From Echinostoma caproni (lineage: Eukaryota; Platyhelminthes; Trematoda; Plagiorchiida; Echinostomatidae): 64,000 nucleotides of DNA. Where the stretch lies: contig UZAN01039524.1 in assembly GCA_900618425.1 (NCBI GenBank), positions 5,477-69,476 on the forward strand. The letters are read 5' to 3'. Below the pieces are notes generated by a model. That model worked only from the letters and a program-made list of their open reading frames with translations, was not told where the DNA came from and did not search any database. The position numbers and the translations under genes are program-made. The stretch's first letter is position 1; each line of letters begins with the position of its first letter. Below, piece by piece: positions 1-13,584 of this stretch.

Positions 1-48
1 ATGTCATAAAATCATTTGAACTCTCGCATATATTGTTTTTTCATATTT

Positions 49-311
49 AGACACCATCAGAAATGACTACTTCAAAAATTGAATTCATTCAGTTCCCACC
101 TGACAGCCCGAATTTGAATGTGATCGAAAACTTTTCTTCTGTGTTGAAAACAGAGCTGAGTCACCTTCCTCTAGAGTGGTCGTTGGAGGCCAAGGTAAGG
201 CATATACTGGTGGAAACTGATAACAGTGATCTAATTTCCAAGTTGGTGGACTCCATGCCAAAACGACTGACTCAAGTGCTCGAAAATAAGGGAGGATGCA
301 CAGATTATTAA
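49..311 (+). pseudogene. Tc1/mariner transposase, C-terminal fragment
   Basis: This encodes the last ~87 residues of a Tc1-like transposase, the nuclear enzyme that cuts and pastes Tc1 transposons. Seen: the block FPPDSPNLNVIEN matches the family signature around the third catalytic acidic residue (the E of IEN, residue 22 counting from the ATG at 63). The end has SMPKRL and then KGGCTDY before the stop at 309-311, which is the usual Tc1 carboxyl terminus. Full-length proteins are about 340 residues, so the DNA-binding domain and first two catalytic aspartates are missing. The frame is open upstream only to a TAG at 48, and that TAG sits in a pyrimidine-rich tract ending in AG. No terminal inverted repeat was recognised on either side. 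It is a dead fragment unless captured as an exon. Confidence 0.8.
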
Positions 312-3298
312 AAATATAAAACTCCTCAATCTGTGTAATTGATATAAGTTCTTTTCACGAATACATTTTTACCATTTCCCTTTACAGATGTTCCCCTATC
401 TTGCAGTCGATGCCTCACCAACCATAGTTGAAATCGAGAAATTGTACTTTTCTAACGCGCTCGGCCAAAAGAAGCAACCATAGAAGTTAATACTATTATA
501 AAAATTTTGCGGGTGACCTGGGATAATATCATGCACATTCCCGTGCATGAAAATGAAAATGTTTTGCAATGAGAAAAACAGATTCGGGAAAATTCATGAT
601 GTTGCAAGAGTTTGGTTAATACCTGTACATAGGAAACTGGATTCTGATTTAGGGAGCTGTTGGACACAAACCAGATTCCCGCATTTCATTATGATGACTG
701 TATACTAAAACTCCGGATTGAATTTATATACCTGCTTTGGAACTTGACAGAGGCGTAGTAAGTTCAACAGACTTCTCTATCTACTCAACATACATAACCA
801 CCTTATCGGCATTCAAAACCCAAGCGTAACTGAACTTCCTATCACCCGTTCTAGGTTTTACGAGTTGAACTTATCCCATTTTTTTGTTTGCTTGAGAGTG
901 GACTTTTCAGTTGTCTAATTATCGACATGACACAATAAGAAAAAAACCCTAAGGTAGCAAACGTCAACACAAATGGTTAATAACATCATTTGGATGAGCT
1001 AGAAACCTGCATAGAAACATAAATGTCACAGACTGAAAGCCTTCGGAACATGAAGCATATTGTTGATCAGATCAGATGAGAACACCGACAGGATTAGACT
1101 CGTTTACTCCACTGTTTAGGTGATTTTCAAGCACTATAAGTGTTTTGAGGGAAGGTTTTAGGGTCCTTTAATATAAGAGGACAAATCAGGTAGCATGTAA
1201 AACGTCTTTAGGAGAATAAACATGCGAAAGAACTCCATAAATTAGTTATAAGTCTTTGATAAAGGGATCAGGGAACATCCTAGCAGTGACGTATTGTTGA
1301 TGTGGTTAAGTGCTTTCAAGTAAAAAGCGCAAGTTGATACAGTCAGCTATAGTTTGCGTTGCGAGAAGTGATGTCAAATAGATTGAGTGACAAGGTTTTG
1401 ATTACGTAAGATTGCGTTCTCGGGTAAAGACGAAACAGTTTGCCGCATTGGGACGATCACTTTGCACGTAATCAATCACCACGCCATGAAGGGTTTGCTA
1501 TCATTAGAGTAAATTGTAGACACCATTTTTCCTCAAAAATTTGCAGAAACAATTCACAAACACGGATGTGTATCTACGATCATTTCAGTGCATCACAACA
1601 TGAACATACTCCAAATTCAAGGTGATTTTCAAATTCAGTAAAATAACGCACGGAAGACGAGGACCAGATTGCTGATAACAACGCACTACACCAGAACTAA
1701 AAAAACGAAAGAATGTTGGTAGCGCATCAGTATTACCTTCTTGATTAACCTCCACCCTTTTAAACTTGCATGATTTGGTTTGTCCATTGTGATGGACAAT
1801 CTTGTCTTGGTCGTACGCATGACTATAAACATCACACTGACTGCAAGATACACGTTTACAGGTGCAGAGAGGTGAACATGAGAAAACTGTGTAAACCACG
1901 AATGTTTATGCTGAGATGAACGAAGTTTGATGCCCATAAGAAACCAGCAAACTTGGTTTGTGTTACATCCCATATAGAAGAAACGCAAAGTGGTAGGATC
2001 ATCTACTCGATTTTCTACTGCTGGTTTTGCGTCCTTATTTTGTATCCTTGAGTTTCATCCTAAGTGGGATCGAGCAACTGCTGATAAGAAACAACCAGGC
2101 CAAAACAGCTGTGCAGTGCGCCCTAGCTTTTTCAATCCTCGCCTCATTTGCCCGTTATACGTTAAAAATCAATCCCCAATCTCCAATGGTTGATTGATAA
2201 TACCTTTTGCAGAATTGCCCTGATGAAAAGTTGTTAAAAACATTATTCATGGATAACATTGTTAAGGTTTCCGTTTATATAATTTTGCTATATCTGCCTG
2301 ATGTAGAATGGTAATTATGGGCTAACCAACCTCGTTGTTGCGGGCCTCAGACGGAAACTGTGCACGATAGCCTGATAGGTAAAAGTTCGAGTTCCAATTC
2401 ATGGAGAATGGTGTATCACCCCTTCCCGCTCCCGAGTAGTTTAAGGCATGATTGCTACCATAAAAATAGCTGTGTTTGATTGCTGTGTTCCTTCTGAAAC
2501 TGCTACTGTAAAACATGGTTTTGGATGAGGTTCTTGAGCAAATGCTTACGTTTATTTGGAGGGAAAATTTGCGGGCCACTCAATTTATTTTTTGCAGTCA
2601 CCAAAAAACTGTGTACGATTGTCTTCTGTTCACGCGGTGAATCGTGAGTTGACGCGTTTTTTCTGAGCTACATCATACTGAATCCCTGAAAACTGTCTGT
2701 CAAATGGTTTCATTAGAAAAAGAGATATCTTGGGAATTTGAATAAGATTTCTTGAAGTCACAAGCTTCTTGGATCATTAATCATCCTTTTCTACTGCTCC
2801 CACTTCAACTAAGACATTATTTTGATTTCAAAAAATGGCGCAGCACCCAAGTATTCAATAAATAGATTTAAGTATTTACTCATATGAACTTGCGATTGAA
2901 TTTAAAGCCAAAATATATTTTGTGCTCAAAACGCCTGTACCGCAACTCACAACTGATTCTCGGGAGCCTTGCTTCTAAGTGCACTTTCATGACCACACGT
3001 TCAACCCGCCCTCTCCTGGAGCGATAGGCAGAATGATCGAAACGCGTCCTACCAAACGTGTAATTATGGCTGTTTGTGCGAAAAGTGACGGTCGGCAAGT
3101 GCACAAAGTGGACACTATATTGTTTTTCGGTCATGCTCTCTCCAAACCGAGGAAAACATTCCCCTCACGTTTGTCTATCCCCATCGTCTCACGAGCACTT
3201 CGGACGCGATTTACCCCCTCAAGCGATTGAAACTGATTCATTGGGCAATTACAGTTCGCCTAGTCGGAGGAACAGAAAAATGAATGAATGAACTCTCC
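312..3298. other. no recognised gene
   Basis: No known protein, RNA or repeat was recognised. Two segments have exon-like borders on the plus strand. A pyrimidine tract and AG at 387 is followed by 31 open codons to a TAG at 481-483. A 46-base open segment at 2598-2643 lies between TTTTTTGCAG and GTGAGT. Neither resembles a known family, and both could be chance. Confidence 0.5.
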
Positions 3299-3385
3299 CC
3301 CGGGAATCGACGCCGATAACTCCTTTTTAGTTTTACAATAACCCATCAGGCCCAATACCAGTCTAACCACCTCCCCGCTTTGTGG
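3299..3385 (-). repeat. tRNA-like SINE head
   Basis: Read on the minus strand, a box A-like D-arm (GTGGTTAGACTGG, plus 3358-3370) is followed about 45 bases later by a box B-like T-arm (CGTCGATTCCCG, plus 3301-3312). This is the layout of an RNA polymerase III promoter in a tRNA or tRNA-derived SINE. A full cloverleaf was not found, so a SINE head is more likely than a working tRNA. Confidence 0.4.
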
Positions 3386-6300
3386 GCTGCTGAAGAAAGT
3401 AGTGATGAGAATTCTGAGCTGTACACTCCGTTTCAATACATGCAATTATTATTATCAGTCTATGATTAGTTTCTATCGAAGTTTCGTATCAAATTTGCGA
3501 TTTGTGTCCAACTTTCGGGGTGAACGCCTTCACTCCCCTCTCCGACCGTACTAACAGAAAACTGCCGAAAGACGAAGACAGACGGGATATTTCGTCCGTC
3601 TCATGAGATGAACAAGGGCGAAAAATGGACTGCATACATACAAACGAGGAAACTGGAATAACACCTACACACGTTTAACTCAGTCACGTAAAATGCACCG
3701 GTGTTCATCACCTGAGGGTACGCACACCGTGTATCCAGCGTAAGGAGAAGCTATCGTATTCGGTTGAAAACTCCTGGCACGGTTGTTTTGTGTGTGTGTT
3801 AGGGGTCCGAAGTCAACGATTTGGCCAGACACGAATTCCCTCTGCCCAGCATGGTTAGTATGATTACTCTTCATGTATATTGCTAGATAAATGCGCTCAG
3901 ATAAACGACCCGATTACCCTTTAGACTCGCACGAGCACGCATCATCCAATAGTGAATTTATATTTTTTCCCCAGGAGTGCATCAACCTGAGCCTCAACAG
4001 TAATCGTAGTTCATTTATTTTACGATACAACGGAGGGGGGCAGGGTGTTGAAAATGTGGACCGAACTACAGTCCCCAAATAGTCTATTGAGCATTAATCT
4101 ACTGGCTTTCGTGCCAGAGATAATATATTTAGACGGTAGTACGAATCCCGTCCCTCAAAATGAGCCGGGCTGTCGTGTTCGAGATGGATCTGTGTACAAT
4201 CGCAATGATAAGCTGTTCGAAAGAGATACGAAAATAGTCCATTGCCTAATGAATTCTTTCATGCTGACGTCGCGTAATACACCCCAAAATGTGTACACGC
4301 AATTTAGATGACTGAGAAGATTGTCGGGATAATTTCAAGAACTAATAATAATAAACTAGAAATGGGAAATGTATGGGCACTTGCAGTTTGAAAATGAGAC
4401 ATTCACCCTTGAAACCCATTGAAAACTGGAAACATAATTTGATACTCCCTATATTCACCAATTAGAAATCTATTCGTTTGTCTGTTTGTCTGTCTATCCT
4501 TTCGTATATCTGACTCTGTCGGTGTGACCATCCGCTTGTCTTACCGGTCTATTTTACTACCAGCCGGTTAACCGGCGNCTAGCCGATTTACCTTTTTGTC
4601 TCTTCGTCCGTCTGTCAGTAACTCTATCTATATGTCTCTGTTTATAGGCGATATTTTACGATTCCTCCCCGTAGTAACGGTATTGGATAAAAACTGAAAC
4701 TTTCGTTCAGTTCATGTTTTTGCAATATTGTATTCCTTTTAGATGTTTTCTGCCCTTGCATACCTAAGGTTTCTATTTCTGTACTTTAACAAGCAAATTT
4801 ATTTGGCTTTTGATTTGGTAATTATGCTCTGATTTTTAATCTCTAGCTGTGATACTCCTTTAGAATGAATACAAAAATAATGGTAATTCAATACATGGGA
4901 ATAGAGCGTATGACATTGTGTTCAAAGGGGAATCTCTAACTTTAGCAACAGATCAGGGAGCTGAAATTTTGAGGTGTGTTGAAAACGGGAACAGTGAGAC
5001 AACAAGCATATGTGAATGACTACGCTGTTGATCGTACAAAATGCTCTGTTCCGCACCTGGCGTTGTTCCACGCTTTAAATACAGGTATTTATCTCATAAA
5101 AACACTTTCACAGTTGATTTGTAAATTGTGTGACCAATAAGATACTCATTTTCACTCTGAAATAGTTGAGCGTTGACGTAATTAATGGTTTAATTTTATA
5201 TTATAATATATCTTATTATGTAGACCTTCCAGTTAGTATTTATTTTGCATATAATATTTATGTTCAAACAAATATTTAACTGAGGTGAACAGTAAAATAT
5301 TAGTTTGCAATGAATCAACGGTGAAACGCTCATGTTTCCAAAGAGTGGTGCTATTCTCAAAGCATGGAAAACGCGTTAAAAACGTTCATTATAGCAACGT
5401 GTATCTACAGTTAGTTTATAAAACATGTTAGTCATCTTTCCTTATGAAATGGAGCCAAGGAGAATGTGTTTATGAAACAGGTTGGCAGCCACAAACAGTA
5501 TTTCATTCCGGAGGAACGGATATTCTTGATGATAGCCTTCGCCTGTAAAGAAGTTATGACGTTCCATCAGATTCAGTAATCTATACCCAGGGTCAGAGTA
5601 ACCAAATAATGATCAAGTGATAAAACGAAGGACAATTCTGAGATTTAAAGTGTTTTACTTTTTGTATAGTGAAAACTTACACAAAGTTCACTTCATAAAG
5701 TTTTGTCATCAGCTTCACTGGGAACGCGACATAGAATAATGGAGATAATTTTCGACACAAATGAAGCAGTAGTTTTTCACCGGCCCCCTTGGATTTTATG
5801 ATAAAAATAACCTCAAGGGGCCACTGACTTTTGAGCATTGTGTCTGATCAAGGCAGAAAAGAATAAGCGAAAGAAGTATACAGAAAACTAAAATGTTGAT
5901 TGGTATGTTAATTACAAGCAGCAGAGTGATGCCTATGTTACAAACCAAAGTATTTATTCTCTTACAGCGAAATAGACGCCTAGCAATTCACCATAGCTCT
6001 CACTGCTAAATGTGGTTATCATTTCGGCAGATTGAAAATTTCGCAGAAACGTTTTATTTGCCATCAACTCTTAGTCACTCACACTTTGGTCAATATTTGA
6101 AATAAACGAACGCGTTAACCCAGAGGAAACGATCCATTTATTGAGGTCAGTTTGCTACCTACTACCTGAGATCGACTACAGGCTATCCTGATTATACCTG
6201 AGTGTCCTTCTGCAGTTAAGTAGTGAGTAATATTTGATTGCCCAAACCAGTCAGAATTCATTTCCGAGTTTTAATGGGTTCTTTGTTTGCTTAGGGAGGA

Positions 6301-8139
6301 GAAAACTATGGTAAAGAGTAATTATCGATATCCTGGTTTGGAACAAACTTGTCACGTTTGAGTGTCATATGTGATCCGTTGCCTCACTGTTTGTTCTAGT
6401 ATGTCAAAATGCATAGGCAGCGTCCCTAATTGAGTTCAAATCCAGCTGCTGTTGCTAATATTCGTGTTGTGCAATGGTATGCAGTCCTCCTGCTATCTAA
6501 AAACAGCAAGTTTTTCGACTTCAACTAACTAATCCTGGTGAATCACAAAATCAGGATAATCAAACCGCTCGTGCAGAGTTCGATGATGTTTCAGCAACCA
6601 GCTTTGTGAGTCAATAGCTTTTCAACTCACTCAATTTTTCAAATCAACGAATCACTTTATTAAATTTAAGGGATTTTCCATTCATCACACAACCCGTATA
6701 TGCTGACCTACATGGAATACGTCTTACGTCTCTCTAAAGCCCTCAAGCATCAGCGCTTTAATTTGGACTAGGTTATTCAATCTCTGCATTAAACGGCAGT
6801 CAGTTTTTTTCTGCACTCAATAGAATTCCGATTTACGACATTCGCAAACGACTAACCAGTGTCTTTCCTCAATTGATGATTTAATACTTTCATCCTGATG
6901 TACTTCTACGCTGGGGTTATTGTTTTCTCTCCACCGTGTTAGGTTATCCTTCACTGGTTCAACTATTTATCGATCAGAATACGTCTATCCAGCTTATGAC
7001 TGTTCTTGTGTGAACACTCGGCAATGTTTACTAAAGAGTTTAGTTATCCCAGGCACAACTACCTCTCACTTATGATCAGTTCGTACATGACACTCCACTA
7101 TTTGCAAGAAGGCATCCTATCTTCGAGACACTGAAGACAATCTTCTTCTGAAGATTTTGCCTCTCATACGTCTCACATTTGTAGATCCGTGACGTTAAAT
7201 TGAAACCTATTTAGACTGATTTTCCAGGAAGCTGCTTCAGTTCACCTGATCGCGGAATAACTGGGAAGCTCTAACTTGATCCGGTGTAGCTCTTTTTTGA
7301 TATCCGCTGGGATTTCATACGCTTGTGTGGAAATATTATATTATTGTCTTTGGTAACCAGAAACAGGAGTTCACTTTGTTGAGCTTTAGGTTATCCTTAG
7401 CGGTCAATTGAATCCTCTTAGTATCTCAAGTGGTACGGTTTTATGTGTGCATCTTCACGTTTCAGAACGAATGCGATATCGCAAATTGGACTTCAGATTT
7501 GGTTTTAGATTTACTTTAGAAAAATACTCTTATTTTTTGCACTTTCCATTTGTTTTGGAGAACCAATTAAATTGTAGCTTTGAACCCATAAACTCAGGTT
7601 ATTTGAAAGTACACAGCTGATATAGAATTTCAGTCCAATTCCCAGAAGAGTTTAATTCATCAACTGTGTAGTCTCCACGCTTTGCGTACCATTCAAACGT
7701 AAGTTAAAAATGTCAACGTTATCATCGTTTAAGCCGACTTGTTGCTAGATTTTGAAACGTTCGAGGAAGTTGTGGACGTTTTTGCTGGAAACCTTTCTCA
7801 CTTTGGTCATACAGCGCTACGAAAGAGACAATGCAATTCGAAATTTTGACGCGTTTTAAATGCTTTTTGGCACACTTAATGATTATAAATGACGCAGTCT
7901 ACAGTAATTTTAAATGCTCATGAGAAATATTTGCACGCAAATGTCAAAATATGAATTGACACTTCTCGTTTTAAAAATAATCGCATAGAAACAATGAACT
8001 GACTGCTTATGAAAGCAGTGTTTGAAAAAGAAACGTTTATCTACGTTTGATTGACTCTCCTATGATCTAATTAGCACTGCGGTAAAAACTATGCACCCCA
8101 CACAACGGATGTGAATTTGGGTCTCACAGATCGACACAA
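3386..8139. other. no recognised gene; one simple palindrome
   Basis: No known gene family was recognised. TCTG/TCTA-rich low-complexity DNA lies at about 4460-4660. Inside it is the 14-base perfect palindrome GCCGGTTAACCGGC (4563-4576), two bases before a single N at 4578. A pyrimidine tract ending in AG at 3974 is followed by 35 open codons to the stop at 4080-4082, but these match nothing I know. Confidence 0.5.
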
Positions 8140-8198
8140 CTGAGGATGGAACCCAGGATCTCACCGGTAGAACGCAATTATTCTACCGACTCGAACAT
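8140..8198 (-). repeat. tRNA-like SINE head
   Basis: On the minus strand a D-arm-like stretch (GTTCGAGTCGGTAGAA, plus 8181-8196) is followed by a T-arm-like stretch (CTGGGTTCCATCC, box B-like). Related sequence with the shared motif GTCCTGGGTACAA is seen on the minus strand near 12990-13010, so this is probably a dispersed SINE family. The anticodon arm is poorly formed. Confidence 0.45.
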
Positions 8199-8343
8199 AA
8201 GGCAGCCGATTGAACCACTTTTCAGTTAGGATATAAATGATTTAGCACAACCTCACTTTGCGATCCAAATACAGGCAACACTATTTGCACATCTAAGCAC
8301 TAGCCTCCCGGGTTGTGACTCAATTTGAAACATCGTTGCCTGC

Positions 8344-8412
8344 TGGCCAAGTTGGAAGTGCACTTGCGTTCTACTTATGAGGTTATGGATTAGAAGATCC
8401 CCAGTGGAATCC
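8344..8412 (+). repeat. tRNA-like SINE head, degenerate
   Basis: TGGCCAAGTTGG at 8344-8355 matches the internal polymerase III box A exactly. About 47 bases downstream AGTGGAATCC is a weak box B. It lies 150 bases from the minus-strand SINE head at 8140 and may be an independent insertion. Confidence 0.3.
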
Positions 8413-10354
8413 ATGGGTTCTCACTGAGGATGAGAATCAACTGGGTCGAAGCCGCTGTCCAGTGCTTCATAGCTTTCCAGTTCACGTTTTATTTGTTATT
8501 AGCGTGACGGAATTCACCATATAAACGATAAGGCAATTAACCGCAGGTATAAACTTAGATGGTCCGTAGAAAGCAAATAGTTAAGTGCATAAACAGTCTG
8601 GAAAGCCGATGTTTTCAATTATATATTCCATACTTTGGGGACATATACGTTTTACTCGGGCATTATTCTTAATCTTTCCCTCGTTTGGTCGGAGAGCGCA
8701 GGGAGAAGTAAAGACTCAGTCATGGGTGATCGTGTGCCGTCCAGAACACTTAGACAGTTGACTTTGTGACGTAGTTTACCTGGGGCTCACAGTCTCCACC
8801 CCGTTGACTCCTAACACACCAAAGCTTGTGATTGGTTGGCTCATATATATCGTTTCACCACTGATCTCCTTTTTTACAGCCCTGTCTCGGTGAGCTTTGG
8901 CCTCTTCCATTCTTTCTCTCTCAGCAAAACAGTTTCACGCATAATCAGAAGCACAGAGTTCACTCCTATAGATTTATATCACCCGAACTGTATATTTCTC
9001 AAATTATCCACAGCAAAGAACTGATTGTGTATGTAGAATCGATCTAATTGGACTCATCATTGTCCGACAGATGAGAACAAACATCGTGGTCTACGGGACA
9101 ATCATTTTAAATTTGAGTTCAGCACGCAAGTTTGAGGAGAAACGAATACAGTGACATGCTCACATAAACAGGTAAGAGTCAACAGTCATTATCTGTTTAT
9201 TTGTTTGCATTCGTATTCATGCACATCGAATGGTTCGATGGCGTACATATGTGCTTGCTTAAATGTTTGCGAGTCTTTTTCAGATTCGAACAGACCGCAT
9301 TTGTTGAATACAAGTGCACTATCAAAACTGCTGTCAAAGGCTTTCAGATTTTGATGGGCGGGAGATTGATAGGGTTGCCCATAATGAATTGTATTCCTTG
9401 AACTTTGCATCACAACAACCCATTTTGAAAAGCGTTTTAATTAATACTCGATCAAAATGTAAGATTTGATATTTTTTTGTTGAGTTCGTGAGTTCTAAGT
9501 TGTAAAACCGGTGCAGCTTTCATAACTTCCATGTAAATCAACGTATATTTGCTTCTGTTGGTCACTCTTATTTTCCGATCTAGAGAGCCAGAGTTACCAT
9601 GCGTTACCATGCGTTACCATGTATTATCACAGTGGCCATACAAGAACTAATCTGGATGACTTATTTCGTTCATCGGTGAGTTATCGAAATCAACCAGTCT
9701 AAGCTCGTAGTGAGCTGCATCCATTGATTGTGTTCTACCAGATAAAAAGCACATTCATGCGTGAATTGAAATGTTCAGTCTTTGTTTCAAGATTGCTGTT
9801 GGTACGAGACACTCAGAGCCATTAAATACGTTTTATTTGTTTCCCAATTTAACTAACCCTTATTCGAGTTAAAGCGAGCTGGTGACTGCGGGAAAGCAAT
9901 ACATGCCGATAACATATTTTAGCTCCCGAAGTTTTAGATTTCTAGCATCAATTCTCACGTTTTCCAAATATTCGATAGAACTTCAGTTGGCTGCTTTCAT
10001 TTCATACATGTATTCATTGAGGGCAAGACTGCTTACTTAAAATACTTGAAAGTGTGCAAGAAATAACTCAAACCAGATAGTAAACTGGTGTAAATCAGTC
10101 ACGCTATGGAATTAAATGCCTTTAAAGGAATCGGATTTTAAATGGTAATCGTAACAAAATAGTCCTAAGTTTGATGCTGTAGGTGAATCGTAAGGGTTGA
10201 TTATGCAAGACCGAATACTTTGCCGCAAGGGAAGGATAACATGACACATACCGTTCGCAATATTGATTACACCTGATACCAACTGATACCAATAAAATGA
10301 ATTTCCTTATCAGCTTTTCATTTTGTGTTATTGGAAATTTTGACAATTTTACAG
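8413..10354. other. no recognised gene; 3 x 10-bp tandem repeat
   Basis: Only simple features are supported. Three consecutive copies of GTTACCATGC lie at 9593-9622, the last differing at one base. Open frames on both strands at 9190-9410 overlap and match no family. Confidence 0.5.
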
Positions 10355-10600
10355 ATTGTTGGACGCCAGGCTACCCCTACTTTCTCAATCGTATCATGTT
10401 GTATGCTGATGAATCGTGCCACAAAATAAAATTGCCTCTACAAATAGACATTTCTTCCTGTGCTACATTTATTCCAGTCCAGAATCATGCCAAACTGATT
10501 GATCAAAATTGCTCACATAACAAGCGGCGCAAACAAGAAGCATCGTTTTTGTACGAAACAGTCGATGAATACAGGGTTTATAGATGGAAACAAAAGTTTG
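10355..10600 (+). other. candidate coding exon, unknown protein
   Basis: An 82-codon open stretch lies between a pyrimidine-rich acceptor (TTTTGACAATTTTACAG, ending 10354) and a plausible donor (TTTG/GTATTTA at 10601). Start and end would both be in phase 1, so the exon is a symmetric 246 bases, as is common for extracellular modules. It encodes six cysteines and a basic stretch NKRRKQEASF. I do not recognise the family. Open frames this long are expected by chance in a window this size, so the splice-site context is the only real support. The same frame stays open to 10750. Confidence 0.2.
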
Positions 10601-13474
10601 GTATTTACGTCAGAGTATTTTCAAAATTTAATTATGTGATTCTCCATTGTTGCACACACACATATTTGCACATATGTCATCAGAAAACAATTTTGGCCTC
10701 CTATCTGGGGAACCCTGTCAAAGCGCAGGTAGCTGTTTTGTGTAAGCCTTGAACCCTTACAGTAAATTCAAGACCCAATTGTATTCAAAAATAACGTCTG
10801 ATCTGAAAGTAAATTTGATTTTAACAAATGAATTCTCAAAATTGTAAGTCTCTTGTGGTGTGCATCTTCGTAAAATAATGTTACTGAGAGTTTCATTTTA
10901 TGAACAGAAATTTCACGAAAATCGATTTTGAAAAGTATATCCGCTCACCGAAGGATTCAACGGTGAACTGCAGAGAAACGCGTCGGAATGGATTCGATGA
11001 CATTGCATTTTCAGAGCAAAACTATCTCGGTTGAAGTTGACGTGTGATCATGCTAACTAACAAACTTTATAGGGTTATTCGTCGTAAGAAGAACTAGTTG
11101 ATTTTAAACACCGATTCGATCGAACTGCAGAAATATATATCCCACAAACATCAACCACAGAAAACCAAATGTGATTTCGAATAATAAGTGAGATTTTTCT
11201 GAGTGACAACGCCTGGCTCTTAACCCTCAAAATGGCTTCGGACAAAATTCGGTAAAATGTCAAGATCCTGCTAAGAAAAAGGTTATTTCTTGATTACATG
11301 GCCAAAGATTGCTTCAAATCTTCAAATCTTTTATACTATCTCGGATTTGTTCGCCCATGGTAACCACATATTTGACGATCTTTGTGATTTGGAGTATGTT
11401 TTCATTACATTTTTAATTAGCGAAGCAAATAGCTTAATCATTGATGAGGTGTACCGGTAGTATTTCGAAATTCTGATACAGACGTAATGAGCACTTCACA
11501 ACTTTCCCATCTACTTTTAAAGTAATAATTTTGTTAGATACTTCAAATCGTCACTGAGGAAAAGTTTATCATCTAAAGTAAGCATTTCATGCGAATGCTG
11601 TCAAAATTATCTGATACAATCTGACGTTGAAAGAACTGTGACCATGGTAATCAGAGCGCTCGTCAAAGATGTTGCGACATGATCGAGTGTTGGCGGGAAA
11701 AAATGTCTGACCAATTCGTGCAACTGAGTTGTTATTTTTGGGGCTTTTGTTGCAGGAAAATTTCTGATTTTTCTCTTACGGGTTCGAAAAAGAAACGGAA
11801 AATACGGATGACTGAGTTGAAATTCAACCAAATTTAGTTGGTATTTTCCAAGAAATCGGTGAACGCTCACGCCAAAATGTTAACAACCGTGGCATGTAGA
11901 ACAATAGAAAAGGAATTTCCAATCACTTTCTGTGTTGACCCAACTGCATTCATACTAACGACAAAATATCTGGAAATCCCAATCATTTTTCGCACACATA
12001 AATACACAGAATTTTGTATACCAGGAGGATCTTTAAATATTTACTTCAAGGACGAAGTTTTAGGGTTGGGCGATAAATAGGATTCAATCAGAATCACACT
12101 CCTAGGGTGGCGTAAATCTCTTTCTGTTTGACTGCATTAACAAGTTGGCAGCTTGCTTCAATTTTACTAATGACGATGCAAGAGAAATGCAGTCGAATTC
12201 CATAGACCATTTCCAAGACACAAATGGGATGAACCCGAAGCGATTTTTATCTAAAGTCTACGGTGGTGACTTTGTTCTAGCATTGTTATAGCATTTCATT
12301 TCTACTTGTGGTATTTGTTGGAGCTTACTCAAAGCACGTGTGATAGAGCGTTGAGTCTGAATTTGGCAGTCCAATTCCAAAACACAGAGTTTTCTGGAAT
12401 TTTACCATCGATTTTTTACGAATTCTACATCAATACCATAAAGGAATCTATCGAACGAAGTTGTCTATCATACACGTTGCGGTAGAGATAAGCACATGTT
12501 GAACACATTTTTAACCATTCATTTATCCCTTGCGTGGAACACCTCCCGATTTTTTCGTTTACAACTATTGCCAACTGTTTTTACGTTACACGTAATCTCC
12601 AGTCATATCGTTTAGGTGTGTTTCAACTAAAATTTTCCTCTGTTCAACTTTAAGGTCACCATCTCTTTTGTCCTAATTCAAAAACAATCATTAGTTGATG
12701 ATGCGAAATACTAAACACAAAAATCATTTAACTTTTTAGTTTGCAGTCTAAGGATAATTTGAAATAGTGTGTGGTGCTTTTATCAAATCTGCATAACTGC
12801 TGTTATAGATCAGCGTAGATTTGGAGTTCAATTATACTTCGCCTGGGTTTAACAAAATTTGAAAGTGAGACAGGTTTTAGAGTCGATTTTTACATCACAA
12901 TAAATAGGTGGTGAAAATGGATTGTAACGGTGGTCACCTGAGTTGACTTTGTTTGACTTCATCAACTATGGAGATTCAGCTACCGAAATTGTACCCAGGA
13001 CCCCACAGATAGAACAAAACTAACAAAACAAAACAAAGCTTTATATTTTAAATAAATATAACATAAAAGATTTATTTAAAAATGGTCAAACAAAAGGTTG
13101 TTGTGTGATACAAAGCAGTGTTTATGTTCCTGAACAGTAATAAGGATGAGGAGGAACAGCTTTCGGAGTATTGAAAATGTAATTTGCATCCTATGCTCGC
13201 CACTAATTACGGATATAACTTTCAATTTAAATGTTATTTAACACGAGATAACTCTTTTTGAAGTGATGACTGCAGCATTTTTGTACAATATAACCAAGTG
13301 CACCGTGGCTCTATCAAAAACAAATTAAAAGATAAGGCCGAAAATATTCGAATTACAACGTATTGTCGTTCACTTTGTCGCCTTCTTTCATCTGTATTTG
13401 TATTTGCATAAGTTGTGTAAACATATATGCTTACATTTCAGTTAAACATGTACACTGTTCGTCACGCGGATTGA

Positions 13475-13509
<35 letters not shown>

Positions 13510-13584
13510 AATATAATACGAACGGTAAAGAATGTCGATGCTATTTGTTTCATGTACAAACTCTTGGCTTAGTTCACTCACGAA
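10601..13584. other. no recognised gene; AAT microsatellite
   Basis: No gene family was recognised. A SINE-like trace (minus strand, about 12965-13012) shares a short motif with the repeat at 8140. AAAAC-rich DNA lies at 13017-13040. (AAT)11 occupies 13475-13507. Confidence 0.5.
13475..13507. repeat. (AAT)11 microsatellite
   Basis: Eleven uninterrupted AAT units are visible. The repeat lies about 80 bases beyond the 3' end of the minus-strand LINE, where LINE tails often seed simple repeats. Confidence 0.95.

Noticed and set aside
10949..10967. 19-base micro-exon between strong splice-like sites
   Set aside because: Too short to support; many such pairs occur by chance in AT-rich DNA.
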